A stretch of DNA of 64,000 nucleotides, taken from NCBI RefSeq assembly GCF_900177685.1, contig NZ_FXAY01000002.1:620001-684000 (forward strand), in the 5' to 3' direction. This document shows positions 1 through 14,200 of this stretch, one piece after another (positions within the stretch are counted from its first letter, which is position 1; every line of letters begins with the position of its first letter). The notes beneath the pieces are model-generated. The model saw nothing but the letters and a program-made list of their open reading frames with translations, did no database searches and was not told where the DNA came from. Source of the DNA: Agreia pratensis (lineage in GTDB: Bacteria; Actinomycetota; Actinomycetes; Actinomycetales; Microbacteriaceae). The translations under genes were made by a program, and so were the position numbers.

Positions 1-1
1 C

Positions 2-2935
2 ATCTACTCCTCGCGCATCATCCCGAGCCGTGGTGCATGGCTCGAGTTCGAGATCGACAAGCGCGACCAGGTCGGCGTTCGCATCGACCGCAAGCGCAAG
101 CAGAGCGTCACCGTCTTCCTCAAGGCCCTCGGCCTCACAAGCGAAGAGATCCTCTCCGAGTTCAAGGGATACGCATCCATCGAGGCCACCCTCGAGAAGG
201 ACACGATCCTCACGAAAGAAGAGGCGCTGAAGGACATCTACCGCAAGCTGCGCCCGGGCGAGCAGGTCGCTGCCGAGGCTGCGCGTGCGCTGCTCGACAA
301 CTTCTACTTCAACTCGAAGCGCTACGACCTGGCGAAGGTCGGTCGGTACAAGATCAACCGCAAGCTCGGCATCGAGAGCGCGCTTAGCAACTCCGTGCTC
401 ACGGTCGAGGACATCATCGCCACGATCAAGTACCTGGTCGCTCTTCACGACAACCAGACCACGATCCCCGGCACCCGTGAGGGCAAGAAGGTCGACATCC
501 GTCTCGACGTCGATGACATCGACCACTTCGGAAACCGTCGTATCCGCGCCGTCGGCGAGCTCATCCAGAACCAGGTCCGCACGGGTCTGTCTCGTATGGA
601 GCGCGTCGTCCGCGAGCGTATGACCACTCAGGACATCGAGGCCATCACCCCGCAGACCCTGATCAACGTGCGCCCCGTCGTCGCCGCGATCAAGGAGTTC
701 TTCGGAACCAGCCAGCTGTCGCAGTTCATGGACCAGAACAACCCCCTCGCGGGTCTGACGCACAAGCGTCGCCTCTCCGCGCTGGGCCCGGGTGGTCTGA
801 GTCGTGAGCGTGCCGGTGTCGAGGTGCGAGACGTTCACCCGTCGCACTACGGCCGTATGTGCCCCATCGAGACCCCTGAAGGCCCGAACATCGGTCTGAT
901 CGGATCGCTCGCATCGTTCGCGCGCATCAACTCGTTCGGTTTCATCGAGACCCCGTACCGTCGCGTCGTCGACGGCGTGGTCACGGCGACCATCGACTAC
1001 CTCACCGCCAGCGAAGAAGACGAGTACATCGTCGCCCAGGCCAACGCGCCGCTCACCGGCGAGGCCCGCTTCGCCGAGTCGCGCGTTCTCGCCCGCCGCA
1101 AGGGTGGAGAGGTCGACCTGTTCCCGGCCGAGGACATCGGCTACATGGACGTCTCGCCGCGCCAGATGGTGTCGGTCGCGACCAGCCTCATCCCCTTCCT
1201 CGAGCACGACGATGCGAACCGCGCCCTCATGGGTGCCAACATGCAGCGCCAGGCTGTTCCGCTGCTGCGCAGCGAGAGCCCGCTCGTGGGTACCGGTATG
1301 GAGGGCTACGCGGCTATCGACGCCGGCGACGTGGTCACCACGCTCAAGGCCGGTGTCGTCTCCGAGGTCTCTGCAGACGTCGTCACCATTCAGCTCGACG
1401 AGGGCGGAACGCAGGACTACTACCTGCGCAAGTTCGACCGCTCGAACCAGGGCACCAGCTACAACCACCGTGTGATCGTCGCCGAGGGCGAGCGGGTCGA
1501 GGTCGGCCAGGTTCTGGCCGATGGTCCCGCCACCGAGAACGGCGAGCTCGCGCTCGGAAAGAACCTGCTCGTGGCATTCATGCCGTGGGAGGGCTACAAC
1601 TTCGAAGACGCGATGATCCTGAGCCAGAACCTGGTGAAAGACGACGTGCTCTCCTCGATCCACATCGAGGAGTACGAGGTCGACGCGCGCGACACCAAGC
1701 TGGGTAAAGAGGAGATCACCCGTGACCTCCCCAACGTCTCGCCTGAGCTGCTCGCAGACCTCGACGAGCGAGGCATCATCCGCATCGGTGCCGAGGTCCG
1801 CCCCGGCGACATCCTCGTCGGCAAGGTCACGCCCAAGGGCGAGACCGAGCTCAGTGCCGAGGAGCGCCTGCTGCGCGCCATCTTCAACGAGAAGAGCCGC
1901 GAGGTTCGCGACACCTCGCTGAAGGTTCCCCACGGTGAGCAGGGCACGATCATCGCCGTCAAGGAGTTCTCCGCCGAGAACGACGACGAGCTGGGCTCGG
2001 GCGTCAACCAGCGTGTTGTCGTCTACATCGCTCAGAAGCGCAAGATCACCGAGGGCGACAAGCTCGCAGGCCGTCACGGCAACAAGGGCGTCATCTCCAA
2101 GATCCTTCCGGTCGAAGACATGCCGTTCCTCGCCGACGGAACCCCCGTCGACATCGTGCTGAACCCGCTGGGAATCCCCGGTCGAATGAACTTCGGCCAG
2201 GTTCTCGAGACGCACCTCGGCTGGATCGCCAAGCAGGGCTGGGAGGTCGAAGGCAAGCCCAAGTGGGCTGCCGAGCTGCCCGAGCAGGCCCGCAAGGCCG
2301 CTCCGAACACGAAGGTCGCGACCCCCGTGTTCGACGGTGCGTTCGAGGAGGAGATCGCCGGTCTGCTCGATTCGACGACTCCGACCCGCGATGGCGACCG
2401 GCTCATCGGTTCCTCCGGAAAGGCCCGTCTCTTCGACGGCCGCTCCGGCGAGCCGTACCCCGAGCCCATCTCGGTCGGTTACATGTACATCCTGAAGCTG
2501 CACCACCTCGTCGACGACAAGATCCACGCGCGTTCGACGGGTCCGTACTCCATGATCACGCAGCAGCCGCTGGGTGGTAAGGCACAGTTCGGTGGACAGC
2601 GTTTCGGTGAGATGGAGGTCTGGGCTCTCGAGGCCTATGGAGCCGCGTACGCGCTCCAGGAACTCCTGACCATCAAGTCCGACGACATCCTCGGCCGCGT
2701 CAAGGTCTACGAGGCGATCGTCAAGGGCGAGAACATCCAGGAGCCCGGTATTCCCGAGAGCTTCAAGGTGCTCATCAAGGAGATGCAGTCGCTGTGTCTG
2801 AACGTCGAGGTCCTCTCGGCCGACGGAACAGCAGTGAGCCTGCGCGACACGGATGACGAGGTCTTCCGTGCAGCTGAAGAGCTCGGCATCAACATCTCCA
2901 CCCGGTTCGAGTCGTCGTCCATCGACGACATTTGA
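2..2935 (+). CDS. rpoB: RNA polymerase beta subunit (5' partial)
   Basis: Beta subunit of DNA-dependent RNA polymerase; with beta' it forms the active-site cleft and the rifampicin pocket. The window begins inside the gene: 977 codons are readable in frame from base 2 to the TGA. The rifampicin region lies around 710-800 ([10 protein letters not shown], then [10 protein letters not shown]); the classic E. coli resistance positions Asp516, His526 and Ser531 are wild type, while the Ser522 position is Ala. The conserved C-terminal block ([20 protein letters not shown], about 2572-2631) is intact. rpoC follows after 48 nt, the usual rpoBC arrangement. Assignment is certain; only the N-terminus is missing. 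Confidence 0.99.
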   Translation: MYSSRIIPSRGAWLEFEIDKRDQVGVRIDRKRKQSVTVFLKALGLTSEEILSEFKGYASIEATLEKDTILTKEEALKDIYRKLRPGEQVAAEAARALLDNFYFNSKRYDLAKVGRYKINRKLGIESALSNSVLTVEDIIATIKYLVALHDNQTTIPGTREGKKVDIRLDVDDIDHFGNRRIRAVGELIQNQVRTGLSRMERVVRERMTTQDIEAITPQTLINVRPVVAAIKEFFGTSQLSQFMDQNNPLAGLTHKRRLSALGPGGLSRERAGVEVRDVHPSHYGRMCPIETPEGPNIGLIGSLASFARINSFGFIETPYRRVVDGVVTATIDYLTASEEDEYIVAQANAPLTGEARFAESRVLARRKGGEVDLFPAEDIGYMDVSPRQMVSVATSLIPFLEHDDANRALMGANMQRQAVPLLRSESPLVGTGMEGYAAIDAGDVVTTLKAGVVSEVSADVVTIQLDEGGTQDYYLRKFDRSNQGTSYNHRVIVAEGERVEVGQVLADGPATENGELALGKNLLVAFMPWEGYNFEDAMILSQNLVKDDVLSSIHIEEYEVDARDTKLGKEEITRDLPNVSPELLADLDERGIIRIGAEVRPGDILVGKVTPKGETELSAEERLLRAIFNEKSREVRDTSLKVPHGEQGTIIAVKEFSAENDDELGSGVNQRVVVYIAQKRKITEGDKLAGRHGNKGVISKILPVEDMPFLADGTPVDIVLNPLGIPGRMNFGQVLETHLGWIAKQGWEVEGKPKWAAELPEQARKAAPNTKVATPVFDGAFEEEIAGLLDSTTPTRDGDRLIGSSGKARLFDGRSGEPYPEPISVGYMYILKLHHLVDDKIHARSTGPYSMITQQPLGGKAQFGGQRFGEMEVWALEAYGAAYALQELLTIKSDDILGRVKVYEAIVKGENIQEPGIPESFKVLIKEMQSLCLNVEVLSADGTAVSLRDTDDEVFRAAEELGINISTRFESSSIDDI

Positions 2936-2983
2936 TCCGGCCTAGTTACTTAGCTGACGCAACCTTCAGGAGAAGAGAAAACA

Positions 2984-6862
<3,879 letters not shown>

Positions 6863-6879
6863 GTAGTTCTCGCACTGAA

Positions 6880-6911
6880 AGAGCCCCTCACCGTTCGCGG
6901 TGAGGGGCTCT
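6880..6911. terminator. Bidirectional terminator after rpoC
   Basis: A perfect 14-bp inverted repeat (6880-6893 with 6898-6911) encloses a TTCG tetraloop. It sits between the stop of rpoC and the stop of the convergent gene on the minus strand, so it can serve both. There is no long T-run on the rpoC side (TACTCG follows), but on the minus-strand side the stem is followed by TTTC. Confidence 0.85.
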
Positions 6912-6918
6912 ACTCGCG

Positions 6919-7683
6919 TTAGGCGACCCGCCAGGCGACCGGATGCGGTCCGGCGGCCGCGAGGGACGGCATCCGCTCGACGATGGCCGGGTCGGATCCG
7001 GCGAGAAGCACGATATTGCCCGCCTCTCGCCCGTCGAGCAGAGCGGAGGGGCCGATCATCGCGACACGAGGGAACACCGCCGACATTGCCGCGATCTGGG
7101 CCTCGCTGCGAGCGAGATCGGCGTCGTCTGCCACGTTCACGAGCACGGTGCCGCCTGGCGCCAGAATGCTGTGCACGGCCGTGAAGAAGGCCGGCGTCAC
7201 GAGATGGGCAGGGGTCTCGAGGCCCGAGTACACGTCGCAGACCACGACGTCGGCCCGCGCTCTCCAGTGCGAACCGACAGCTGCGAGCGTCTCGAGGGCA
7301 TCGAGAGCATCGCTCTCGATCAGGTCGACCGCGGCGGATCGCGGCAAGGGAGCCTCCTCGAGCACGAAGGGCACGAGCCCTCTCTCGCCCTCCACCGCGA
7401 GTTGGCGAGACCCAGGTCTCGTCTCGGCGACATAGCGGGCGAGCGTGAGCGCCCCGGCGCCCAGATGCAGCACGGTGATCGGCTCCGCCGCTCGGGCTGC
7501 CAGATCGATGGCCGTTCCCATGCGCCTCATGTAGTCGTAGAACAGATGACGTGGATCGCGCAGAGAGACGTGCGATTGGGGCACGGAGTCGAGGCTAAGG
7601 GTCAGCGCCCCGGCGACGAATGGATCGGGTGTCAGCCTGGCGACGGTCTTCGACGGGAGAACTCTTTCAACGGCCTCTGACAC
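6919..7683 (-). CDS. Spermidine-synthase-like (SpeE-fold) protein
   Basis: A 254-residue soluble protein with a Rossmann methyltransferase-type core. Residues about 67-95 hold a nucleotide/SAM-binding motif (VLHLGAGALTLARYVAE followed by the acidic LAVE), and residues about 148-153 hold VCDVYSG, the place of the catalytic Asp loop in spermidine synthases. It matches the spermidine-synthase-like proteins (often called fused MFS/spermidine synthase) common in actinobacteria, but there is no membrane part here and true aminopropyltransferase activity is unproven; it could be a methyltransferase-like protein. It converges on rpoC, shares its terminator, and is divergent from the FHA operon. Confidence 0.7.
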   Translation of the reverse strand: MSEAVERVLPSKTVARLTPDPFVAGALTLSLDSVPQSHVSLRDPRHLFYDYMRRMGTAIDLAARAAEPITVLHLGAGALTLARYVAETRPGSRQLAVEGERGLVPFVLEEAPLPRSAAVDLIESDALDALETLAAVGSHWRARADVVVCDVYSGLETPAHLVTPAFFTAVHSILAPGGTVLVNVADDADLARSEAQIAAMSAVFPRVAMIGPSALLDGREAGNIVLLAGSDPAIVERMPSLAAAGPHPVAWRVA

Positions 7684-7787
7684 AGCACGAGCATAAGCCG
7701 TCGGCGCCGGGAACGGGGGCGAGCTATACCGTAATAAACTGGGCCGAGACAGGCGACGACGACCGTCGACGGCAGGCGGGAGTTCAG

Positions 7788-8822
7788 GTGGGTGCTGGAG
7801 TGATGCGCGTCGAATGGGATGCGCCGGTGACGCTCCATATCTACCCCGATGTCATCGACCCGAAAGCAAGCCAGCTTCGTCGGTCCGCCGACGGGGCGGT
7901 GCAGCTGTTGCTGGGGGCCGACGTGTCCGTGCTGGTCCGGCTGCAGAATGCGGGAGCGCCGGTTTCTGCGCACATCGGCCAGGTCGTTATGGGCGTTACC
8001 GCTATAGAGCTCGACGACGCGGTCGACATCGACGACGACACCGTCCTGCACGCGGGCTCGATCGTCGCCGCAGATGACGCGTCTGTGCAGCCGCTGACCC
8101 GTACCGGCAACGATGTCGACGACACGATCATCGGTCAGCCGGCCATCGCGGGGGCAGCTGGCAGCCATGCCGACGTAGACGAGCAGACGATCCTGGGGCA
8201 GCCGGCGCCGCTGGCCGACGTGATCGATGACCCGGATGCTTCCGCCGATACGGTCATCGGCCCGGGTCGCTCCCGTCCAGAGTCTCGACCAGCGCCGTCC
8301 GCTCAGGTCTCCACGCCGGCCGCGGTCAGTGCGCCTCTTCTGCCACCCGCACTGCCGGCTATCCCCGCCAGCGCGCACGTGAATGCCGGGGCTTCCCCGA
8401 CCGCCAGCCGACGAACGCGAATCGAGCCGACCCGCGCATCCGATGCCTCCGGCACCTTCGCCGTGGCTTTTCCCGACGGGCGCACGGTCGCGCTCGACCG
8501 TGCCGTCTACGTCGGCCGAGCCCCGAAGAGCCCGCGCATCACATCTGGAGTGGTGCCCGAACTCGTGGCTGTACCCTCGCCGCGACGCGAGGTCAGTTCG
8601 ACCCATGTCGAGATTCAGCAGGAAGGTCGTGCCGTCGTGGTGCGCGACCTCGGGTCGACGAACGGCACCAGGGTGCGCGCCCCGGGCGCAGCCCCGTCGC
8701 TGCTCAGCCCCGGAGCGAGCCGCGTGGTCGCCACCGGAACGCTGCTCGACCTTGGCGACGACGTCGTGCTCGAGATCGTCGAGCGACCGAGCGCGCTGCC
8801 GGCCCAGGGCGGGTCGTGGTGA
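7788..8822 (+). CDS. FHA-domain protein with threonine repeat region (FHA1)
   Basis: A 344-residue cytoplasmic protein that opens the envelope/phosphosignalling cluster. The C-terminal third (about residues 230-330) is a forkhead-associated domain that binds phosphothreonine: VYVGRAP, SSTHVEIQ and DLGSTNGT mark its binding loops. Upstream is an unknown N-terminal domain (WDAPVTLHIYPD), then a linker carrying three D-x-T-[IV]-[IL]-G motifs with Thr at about 113, 134 and 155, exactly 21 residues apart, followed by a Pro/Ala-rich stretch. The likely partner is the kinase two genes on. Start: GTG 7788 has GGGAG five bases upstream; ATG 7803 is the alternative. It overlaps the PP2C gene by 4 nt. 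Confidence 0.8.
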   Translation: MGAGVMRVEWDAPVTLHIYPDVIDPKASQLRRSADGAVQLLLGADVSVLVRLQNAGAPVSAHIGQVVMGVTAIELDDAVDIDDDTVLHAGSIVAADDASVQPLTRTGNDVDDTIIGQPAIAGAAGSHADVDEQTILGQPAPLADVIDDPDASADTVIGPGRSRPESRPAPSAQVSTPAAVSAPLLPPALPAIPASAHVNAGASPTASRRTRIEPTRASDASGTFAVAFPDGRTVALDRAVYVGRAPKSPRITSGVVPELVAVPSPRREVSSTHVEIQQEGRAVVVRDLGSTNGTRVRAPGAAPSLLSPGASRVVATGTLLDLGDDVVLEIVERPSALPAQGGSW

Positions 8823-9643
8823 GCGCCGCCGCCTCGACCGTGGGCGCCAGCACCGTCGCGCTTCCCGACGGCGGCGGCCAGCTCGCGCTCTCGTGGGCGG
8901 CCCAGACGAACACGGGGCTGAAACGCTCGGGCAACCAGGACAGCTACCTTGCCGCGGCACCCGTGTTCGCGGTGGCCGACGGCATGGGAGGACATGCGGC
9001 CGGCGACGAGGCGAGCGCCGCGGTCGTCGCACGACTGGCCGAATACATCTCGGGTGACTTCGCGTCGACCGACGAGATCGCCCAGGCGCTCCGTCACGCG
9101 AGCGACGACATCGGAGAGATCGCCGGCAGCCACGATCGAGCCGGCTCAGGCACGACCGTCACCGGTATCGCTCTCACCATTCAGGGGCAGCGACCGTATT
9201 GGGCCGTCTTCAATATCGGCGACTCCCGGGTGTATTCGCTCCTCGACGGTGTTCTGACCCAGCTGACCGTCGACCACTCTGCCGTTCAGGCGATGGTCGA
9301 CGCGGGCAGCATCACCGCTGTCGAGGCGGAGTCGCACCCGAACCGGAACATCATCACGCGAGCTGTGGGCTTCGGCAAGAACCCTGTTCCCGATCTCTGG
9401 TTCATCCCCGTCGCGGAGGGCTCCAGGCTCTTGATCTGCTCCGACGGATTGACGAAAGAAGTCGACGCCGACCTCATCCGTCTCCTCCTGTCTGAGGCCA
9501 TCGACGCCGACGACGCAGCCGGTCTGCTGCTGGAGGCCGCGCTCGCGGCGGGCGGGCGTGACAATGTGACCACCGTCGTCGTCGAGGTCGTCAGAAGCGA
9601 CGAAGCAGCCGACGCCGACGCGACTCTTCCTCGCTTCGACTGA
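8819..9643 (+). CDS. PP2C-family Ser/Thr protein phosphatase
   Basis: A 274-residue PPM/PP2C metal-dependent phosphatase, expected to reverse phosphorylation by the neighbouring kinase. Visible metal-binding and structural motifs in order: NQDSYL (about residue 39), VADGMGGHAAGDEAS (about 53), GSGTTVTG (about 110), GDSRVY (about 134), ICSDGLT (about 207) and GRDNVT (about 247). Unlike PstP-type phosphatases it has no transmembrane tail and stops soon after the catalytic domain. The GTG start at 8819 overlaps the FHA1 stop as GTGA; GTG 8816 is also possible. The order FHA-PP2C-kinase is typical of actinobacterial phosphothreonine signalling loci. Confidence 0.93.
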   Translation: MSAAASTVGASTVALPDGGGQLALSWAAQTNTGLKRSGNQDSYLAAAPVFAVADGMGGHAAGDEASAAVVARLAEYISGDFASTDEIAQALRHASDDIGEIAGSHDRAGSGTTVTGIALTIQGQRPYWAVFNIGDSRVYSLLDGVLTQLTVDHSAVQAMVDAGSITAVEAESHPNRNIITRAVGFGKNPVPDLWFIPVAEGSRLLICSDGLTKEVDADLIRLLLSEAIDADDAAGLLLEAALAAGGRDNVTTVVVEVVRSDEAADADATLPRFD

Positions 9644-9792
9644 GTCGTGTCACCCTGATTGGGGGCACTCCGTCAGGCGTTCGGAGTACACGATGCCGGT
9701 GATGGTCTATGTACAGTGGAGGGACGGCTTTCGGGGGACAGTCAAGAGGTTCTCGCCCCGCCCCACGTACCCGTCTCGAAAGAGGAACGCCC

Positions 9793-11220
9793 ATGGCTCG
9801 CAGGCTGCCGTCACAGCCGCCGGTTCTCGCGGGCTACACGCATCTGCGCGCGCTGGGCAAAGGTGGTTTCGCCGACGTCTTCCTCTATGAGCAGGCACTG
9901 CCCCGAGCCGACGTCGCCGTCAAAGTCCTTCTACCGGGCGTGGCCAGCAACAGTGTGCGCGCGATGTTCCTCTCCGAAGCCAACCTGATGTCGCAACTCG
10001 CGACGCATCCATCGGTCGTCACGGTGCACGCCGCGAGCATCGCTCCCGACGGCCGTCCCTACCTCGTGATGGAATACTGTCCTTCATCTTTCGGCACGAG
10101 GTACAAGACCGAACGCATCCCCCTGGCCGAGGTCCTGACCGCTGGCGTCAAGATCGGCAGTGCGCTCGAGAGCGCCCACAGGCTCGGCTTTCTGCATCGC
10201 GACATCAAGCCGTCGAACATCCTCATCACGAAGTACAACCACCCCGTGCTCGCAGACTTCGGCATCGCGGCCACCGTTGCAGAGGCCGATCGCGATGAGG
10301 CCGAGGGCATGAGTGTGCCCTGGTCGGCGCCCGAGGTGCTGCAGTCCGAGACACGGGGAACGGTGCGCAGCGAGGTCTGGTCGCTGGCCGCCACCCTCTA
10401 TTCCATGCTCGCCGGTCGCAGTCCCTTCGAGTATCCGGGTAAGACCAACACCCGCGACGACCTTCAGCGCCGCATCGTCGGCCGCGATCGTGTGCCACCC
10501 ACGGGCCGGCCGGATGTTCCGGCCGAGCTCGAGACGCTCCTCGCGTCGTGCATGTCGAAGAACCCCGCAGCCCGGCCCGCGAGCGTGCTCGAGGTCGTTC
10601 GCGGTCTGCAGCTGATCGAGTCGACCCTCTCGCTGCCGCAGACATCGGCCGACATCTCCGATGAGGCGTTCCCCAGCCAGACACAGCGAGCGGCGGCAGC
10701 AGCACCGCTCACGAGAGCGGCGCAGGGCGGCATCTCGGTGCGCGGTCGCGGCGAAGCCCGCGCGCGGCACCGCGGGCGCCAGGGCGACACGTCGCGTGAC
10801 TCGACCGATTCCAGCGTCACCGTCATCAGACAGGCGACAACCGCCAGGGCGAAGCCATTGCGCAGGCCCGGAGTGATCGTCGCGGTCGTCGGCAGTGCGG
10901 TGGTGCTCGTGGCTGCGATCGTCGCCGCGGTCGTGCTCGTCTTGGGCGCTCTCAACACGTCGATCCCAGTCGTCAGTGACATCCGCGCCAGCGCCGGAGC
11001 CGATTCCATCGTCTTCTCCTGGCGCGATCCGGGGCTCGCAGACGGTGACCTCTACGTGATTCGCTCTGCAGACGGCTCGGCGTCCACTCAGTCGGCCAAC
11101 GAATTTACGGTCCAGGCAGATCCTCTCGTTCCCGACTGCATCACCGTCCGCGTCTTGCGAGACGGCCGACTCGGCGAACCGTCGGCCCAGAAGTGCGCTT
11201 CGGCTGGAGACGGCGGATGA
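9793..11220 (+). CDS. Membrane Ser/Thr protein kinase with outside Fn3-like domain
   Basis: A 475-residue Hanks-type (PknB-like) receptor kinase. The cytoplasmic kinase domain (about residues 13-275) has the Gly loop GKGGFADVF, the ATP lysine in VAVK (Lys44), HRDIKPSN (catalytic Asp137), DFG (Asp155) and SAPE. A basic juxtamembrane stretch leads to one transmembrane helix (about 360-384) and an outside domain of about 90 residues that looks Fn3-like (IVFSWRDPG, then two Cys near the end) rather than PASTA repeats. Start ATG 9793 follows GAAAGAGGAA; a spacer of 149 nt before it may hold its own promoter. The next gene overlaps by ATGA, so kinase and giant surface protein are translationally coupled. 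Confidence 0.92.
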   Translation: MARRLPSQPPVLAGYTHLRALGKGGFADVFLYEQALPRADVAVKVLLPGVASNSVRAMFLSEANLMSQLATHPSVVTVHAASIAPDGRPYLVMEYCPSSFGTRYKTERIPLAEVLTAGVKIGSALESAHRLGFLHRDIKPSNILITKYNHPVLADFGIAATVAEADRDEAEGMSVPWSAPEVLQSETRGTVRSEVWSLAATLYSMLAGRSPFEYPGKTNTRDDLQRRIVGRDRVPPTGRPDVPAELETLLASCMSKNPAARPASVLEVVRGLQLIESTLSLPQTSADISDEAFPSQTQRAAAAAPLTRAAQGGISVRGRGEARARHRGRQGDTSRDSTDSSVTVIRQATTARAKPLRRPGVIVAVVGSAVVLVAAIVAAVVLVLGALNTSIPVVSDIRASAGADSIVFSWRDPGLADGDLYVIRSADGSASTQSANEFTVQADPLVPDCITVRVLRDGRLGEPSAQKCASAGDGG

Positions 11221-14200
11221 TCTTTCGCTGGCTCCGTGCGCACGCCTCCCAGGCGATCTCCACGGCGAGTGTGCTCGTGGTCACCGCTGTCGTACTGGCG
11301 ATCGCGCTCGTGTCGACGGGCTACACCGAGCAGAAACTCGAACTCGACGACGCGTCGGTCTGGGTGACGAACGGCGCGCGTCAGGTGGTGGGGCGCGCGA
11401 ACACCGATGTCTTCGAGCTCAACACGGTGGTGACGAGCGAAGGCAGTGACATCGACGTGCTGCAGCGGGGCGACACCGTGCTCGCCCACAACCACACGAG
11501 CAACACGCTCCAGGTCATCGATCCCGCGTCTTCGCAGGTCACCTCGACTATTCCGCTCCCGGCGGGAGACCCCGACGTGATGCTGGCCGACGGCCAGATC
11601 GTCATCCATTCTGGAGCCACGGGCGAGGTGTGGGCGGTGCGCCAGGCCAATCTCGATTCGTTCGACGAGTCGGCGCAGCCGCTGCTGAGCCTCGATGCGG
11701 GCAGCGTCGTGGCCGTCGACGAGTCCGGCACGCTGGTGGGCTTCGATCGTCAGTCGCAACGACTCGTGACAGCGGATCTCTCGTCGGGTGCCGAGCCCAG
11801 CTCCGAGCCCGTCACAGGTCTCGATGTGCAAGACACCGACGAGCTTCAGATCGCGCGCACCGGGGGTGTCACATCTGTTCTCGATGCCACCAGCCGGCAG
11901 ATGGTGGTCGGCGGAAGACAGATAGACCTGTCCGACCGCGTCACCTCGTCTGCCGACCTTCGACTCGCCGCGTCGAGCACTGAGGGCGGGGCACTGCTGC
12001 TTGCCCACACGGGCGGGTTGCTCGGAATCGACACCTCGTCGGGTGCCGTCGAGCAATTGGTGGATGCTGCCGCCGGCAAGCCGACACAGCCGCTGGTCGA
12101 CGACGGTTGTTCGTATGCGGCGTGGGCCGATGGCTCGACGTGGCAGCGCTGCGGGTCGTCGGATGCCGTGCGCGGCCAGCTGGCCGGTGTCGCGGCCGAC
12201 GACGACCTGGCGTTTCGCAGCAACGGACGATACGTCGTTCTCAACGAACGCGGCGCTGGCCGGGTGTGGGCTGTGCAGCACGAGAACAGGCTCATCGACA
12301 ACTGGGACCAGCTGATCGACAAGGACGATGATCCGCAGCAGGACGACGAGATCGACGACGATACGCCGCCCGAGCTCGTAAAGGATCAGCAGCCGCCCGT
12401 GGCGACCCCCGACGATTTGGGGGCCAGACCCGGTGTGTCGAGCATCCTTCCCGTGCTGCTCAATGATTACGACCCGAACGGCGATGTTCTCTCGATCACG
12501 GCGACCTCCGAGATCGATCCCTCGATCGGGCGAGTCGACCTCGTCAGCACGGCTCAACAACTCCAGGTCACCCTGACGCCGCAGGCATCCGGAACGTTCT
12601 CGTTCGACTACACCATCTCGGACGGACGGGGCGGCACGGCGTCGAGCACGGTCACCGTCACGGTGCGTACGCCCGGCGAGAACTCGGCCCCCGTTCAGGC
12701 GAGGACCACGAGGGCGACCGTGGCCGCCGGGGGAGCTTTCACCGCACACGTGCTCGGTGACTGGTATGACCCCGACGGCGACCCGATGTATCTGGAGGAT
12801 GCGCAGGCGGGTGAGCCCGACCGTGTGTCTTTCTCGCCCGGTGGCGAACTCGACTTCCGTGACGGAGGCACTGCGGCGGCCGAGAAGGATATCGGGCTGC
12901 AGGTATCCGACTTCACCCTCTCGGGCACCGGTCAGGTGAAGGTCGCCGTCCTCGATCCCGGCACCGTTCCGATCCTCACCGATGGATTCCTCGTGCAGGG
13001 CTACACAGGCCAGGAACTGCAGATCTCGCCGCTGGAGCATGTGCGCGGAGGAACGGGAGCCATCCGCCTCAGCAACGTCGCCGATTATCCCGAGACGAAG
13101 ATCACGCCGAACTATTCCAAGGGAACGTTCCGCTTTCAGGCGCAGAACGCCGGAGTGCACTATCTGTCGTACTCGGTGACGGACGCGGCGCAGCAAACGG
13201 CTACCGGCATCATCCGTGTCGACATCGCTGCTGCACCGGATGCCTCGACCAAGCCGATCACCGTTCCGACGGTCGCGTTCCTCTACCAGCAGCAGACGGA
13301 CACCGTCGACGTGCTCGCCTCCGATATCGACCCCGCCGGTGGCGTTCTGAGCATTGCGGGCGTGGCCGGCGTGCCGTCTTCATCCGGTGTGGTCGTCGAG
13401 GTCATAGAACATCGCATCCTGCGCGTTCGCCTGAACAACCCTCTCGACGCTCCCGTCACTTTCACCTACACGGCGACGAACGGCTTCTCGAGCTCAGATG
13501 GCACCGTCACGATCTACCAAGTGCCCGAGCCGAAGAGACTGCAGGCGCCTGTCGCGGTGCCCGACAGCGTCTCGGTGCGCGTGGGTCAGGTCATCGACAT
13601 TCCCGTGGTGGCCAACGACGAGCATCCGAATCGCAAGCCGCTCGTGCTCGATCCCGACCTCGTGCAGAACGTACCGTCTGGCGGCGGTCTGCTCTTCGTC
13701 TCCGGCAATCGCCTGCGCTATCTGGCACCCGACGAGCCGGGCGACTACACGGCCATCTACCGGCTGGACACGACGGCCGACGTGCAGTTCGATACAGCGC
13801 AGGTGACGATCGCGGTCAGAGAGGCAGACGCCGCGACCAACACGGCCCCGGTGCCGCCGACCCTGTCGGGCCGCGTTCTCGCGGGTGACAGTGTGACGAT
13901 TCCGGTGCCCCTGGGTGACATGGATGCCGATGGCGATTCGGTGAGACTGGTGGGTGCCGCGTCGAATCCCTCGCAGGGCAGCGTGACGGTCGCCGGTGAC
14001 GGATTGACCTACACGGCGGGTGCCGCGTCACAAGGAACCGACACCTTCTCGTACGAGGTGGTCGACAGCCTCGGGGCCCGCGCGACGGGTACCGTGCGGG
14101 TAGGCATCAGCCCGAGTTTCGACACTGCGAGCCTTCCTGTCGCGGTCGACGACGTCGTCGTCACGACCCCGGGCACCGCCATCACCGTGCGTGTGCTGGA

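Noticed and set aside
11088-13196. 702-codon minus-strand frame opposite the kinase end and surface protein
   Set aside because: Arg/His/Gly-rich translation without domains; the plus-strand product has clear motifs and coupling.
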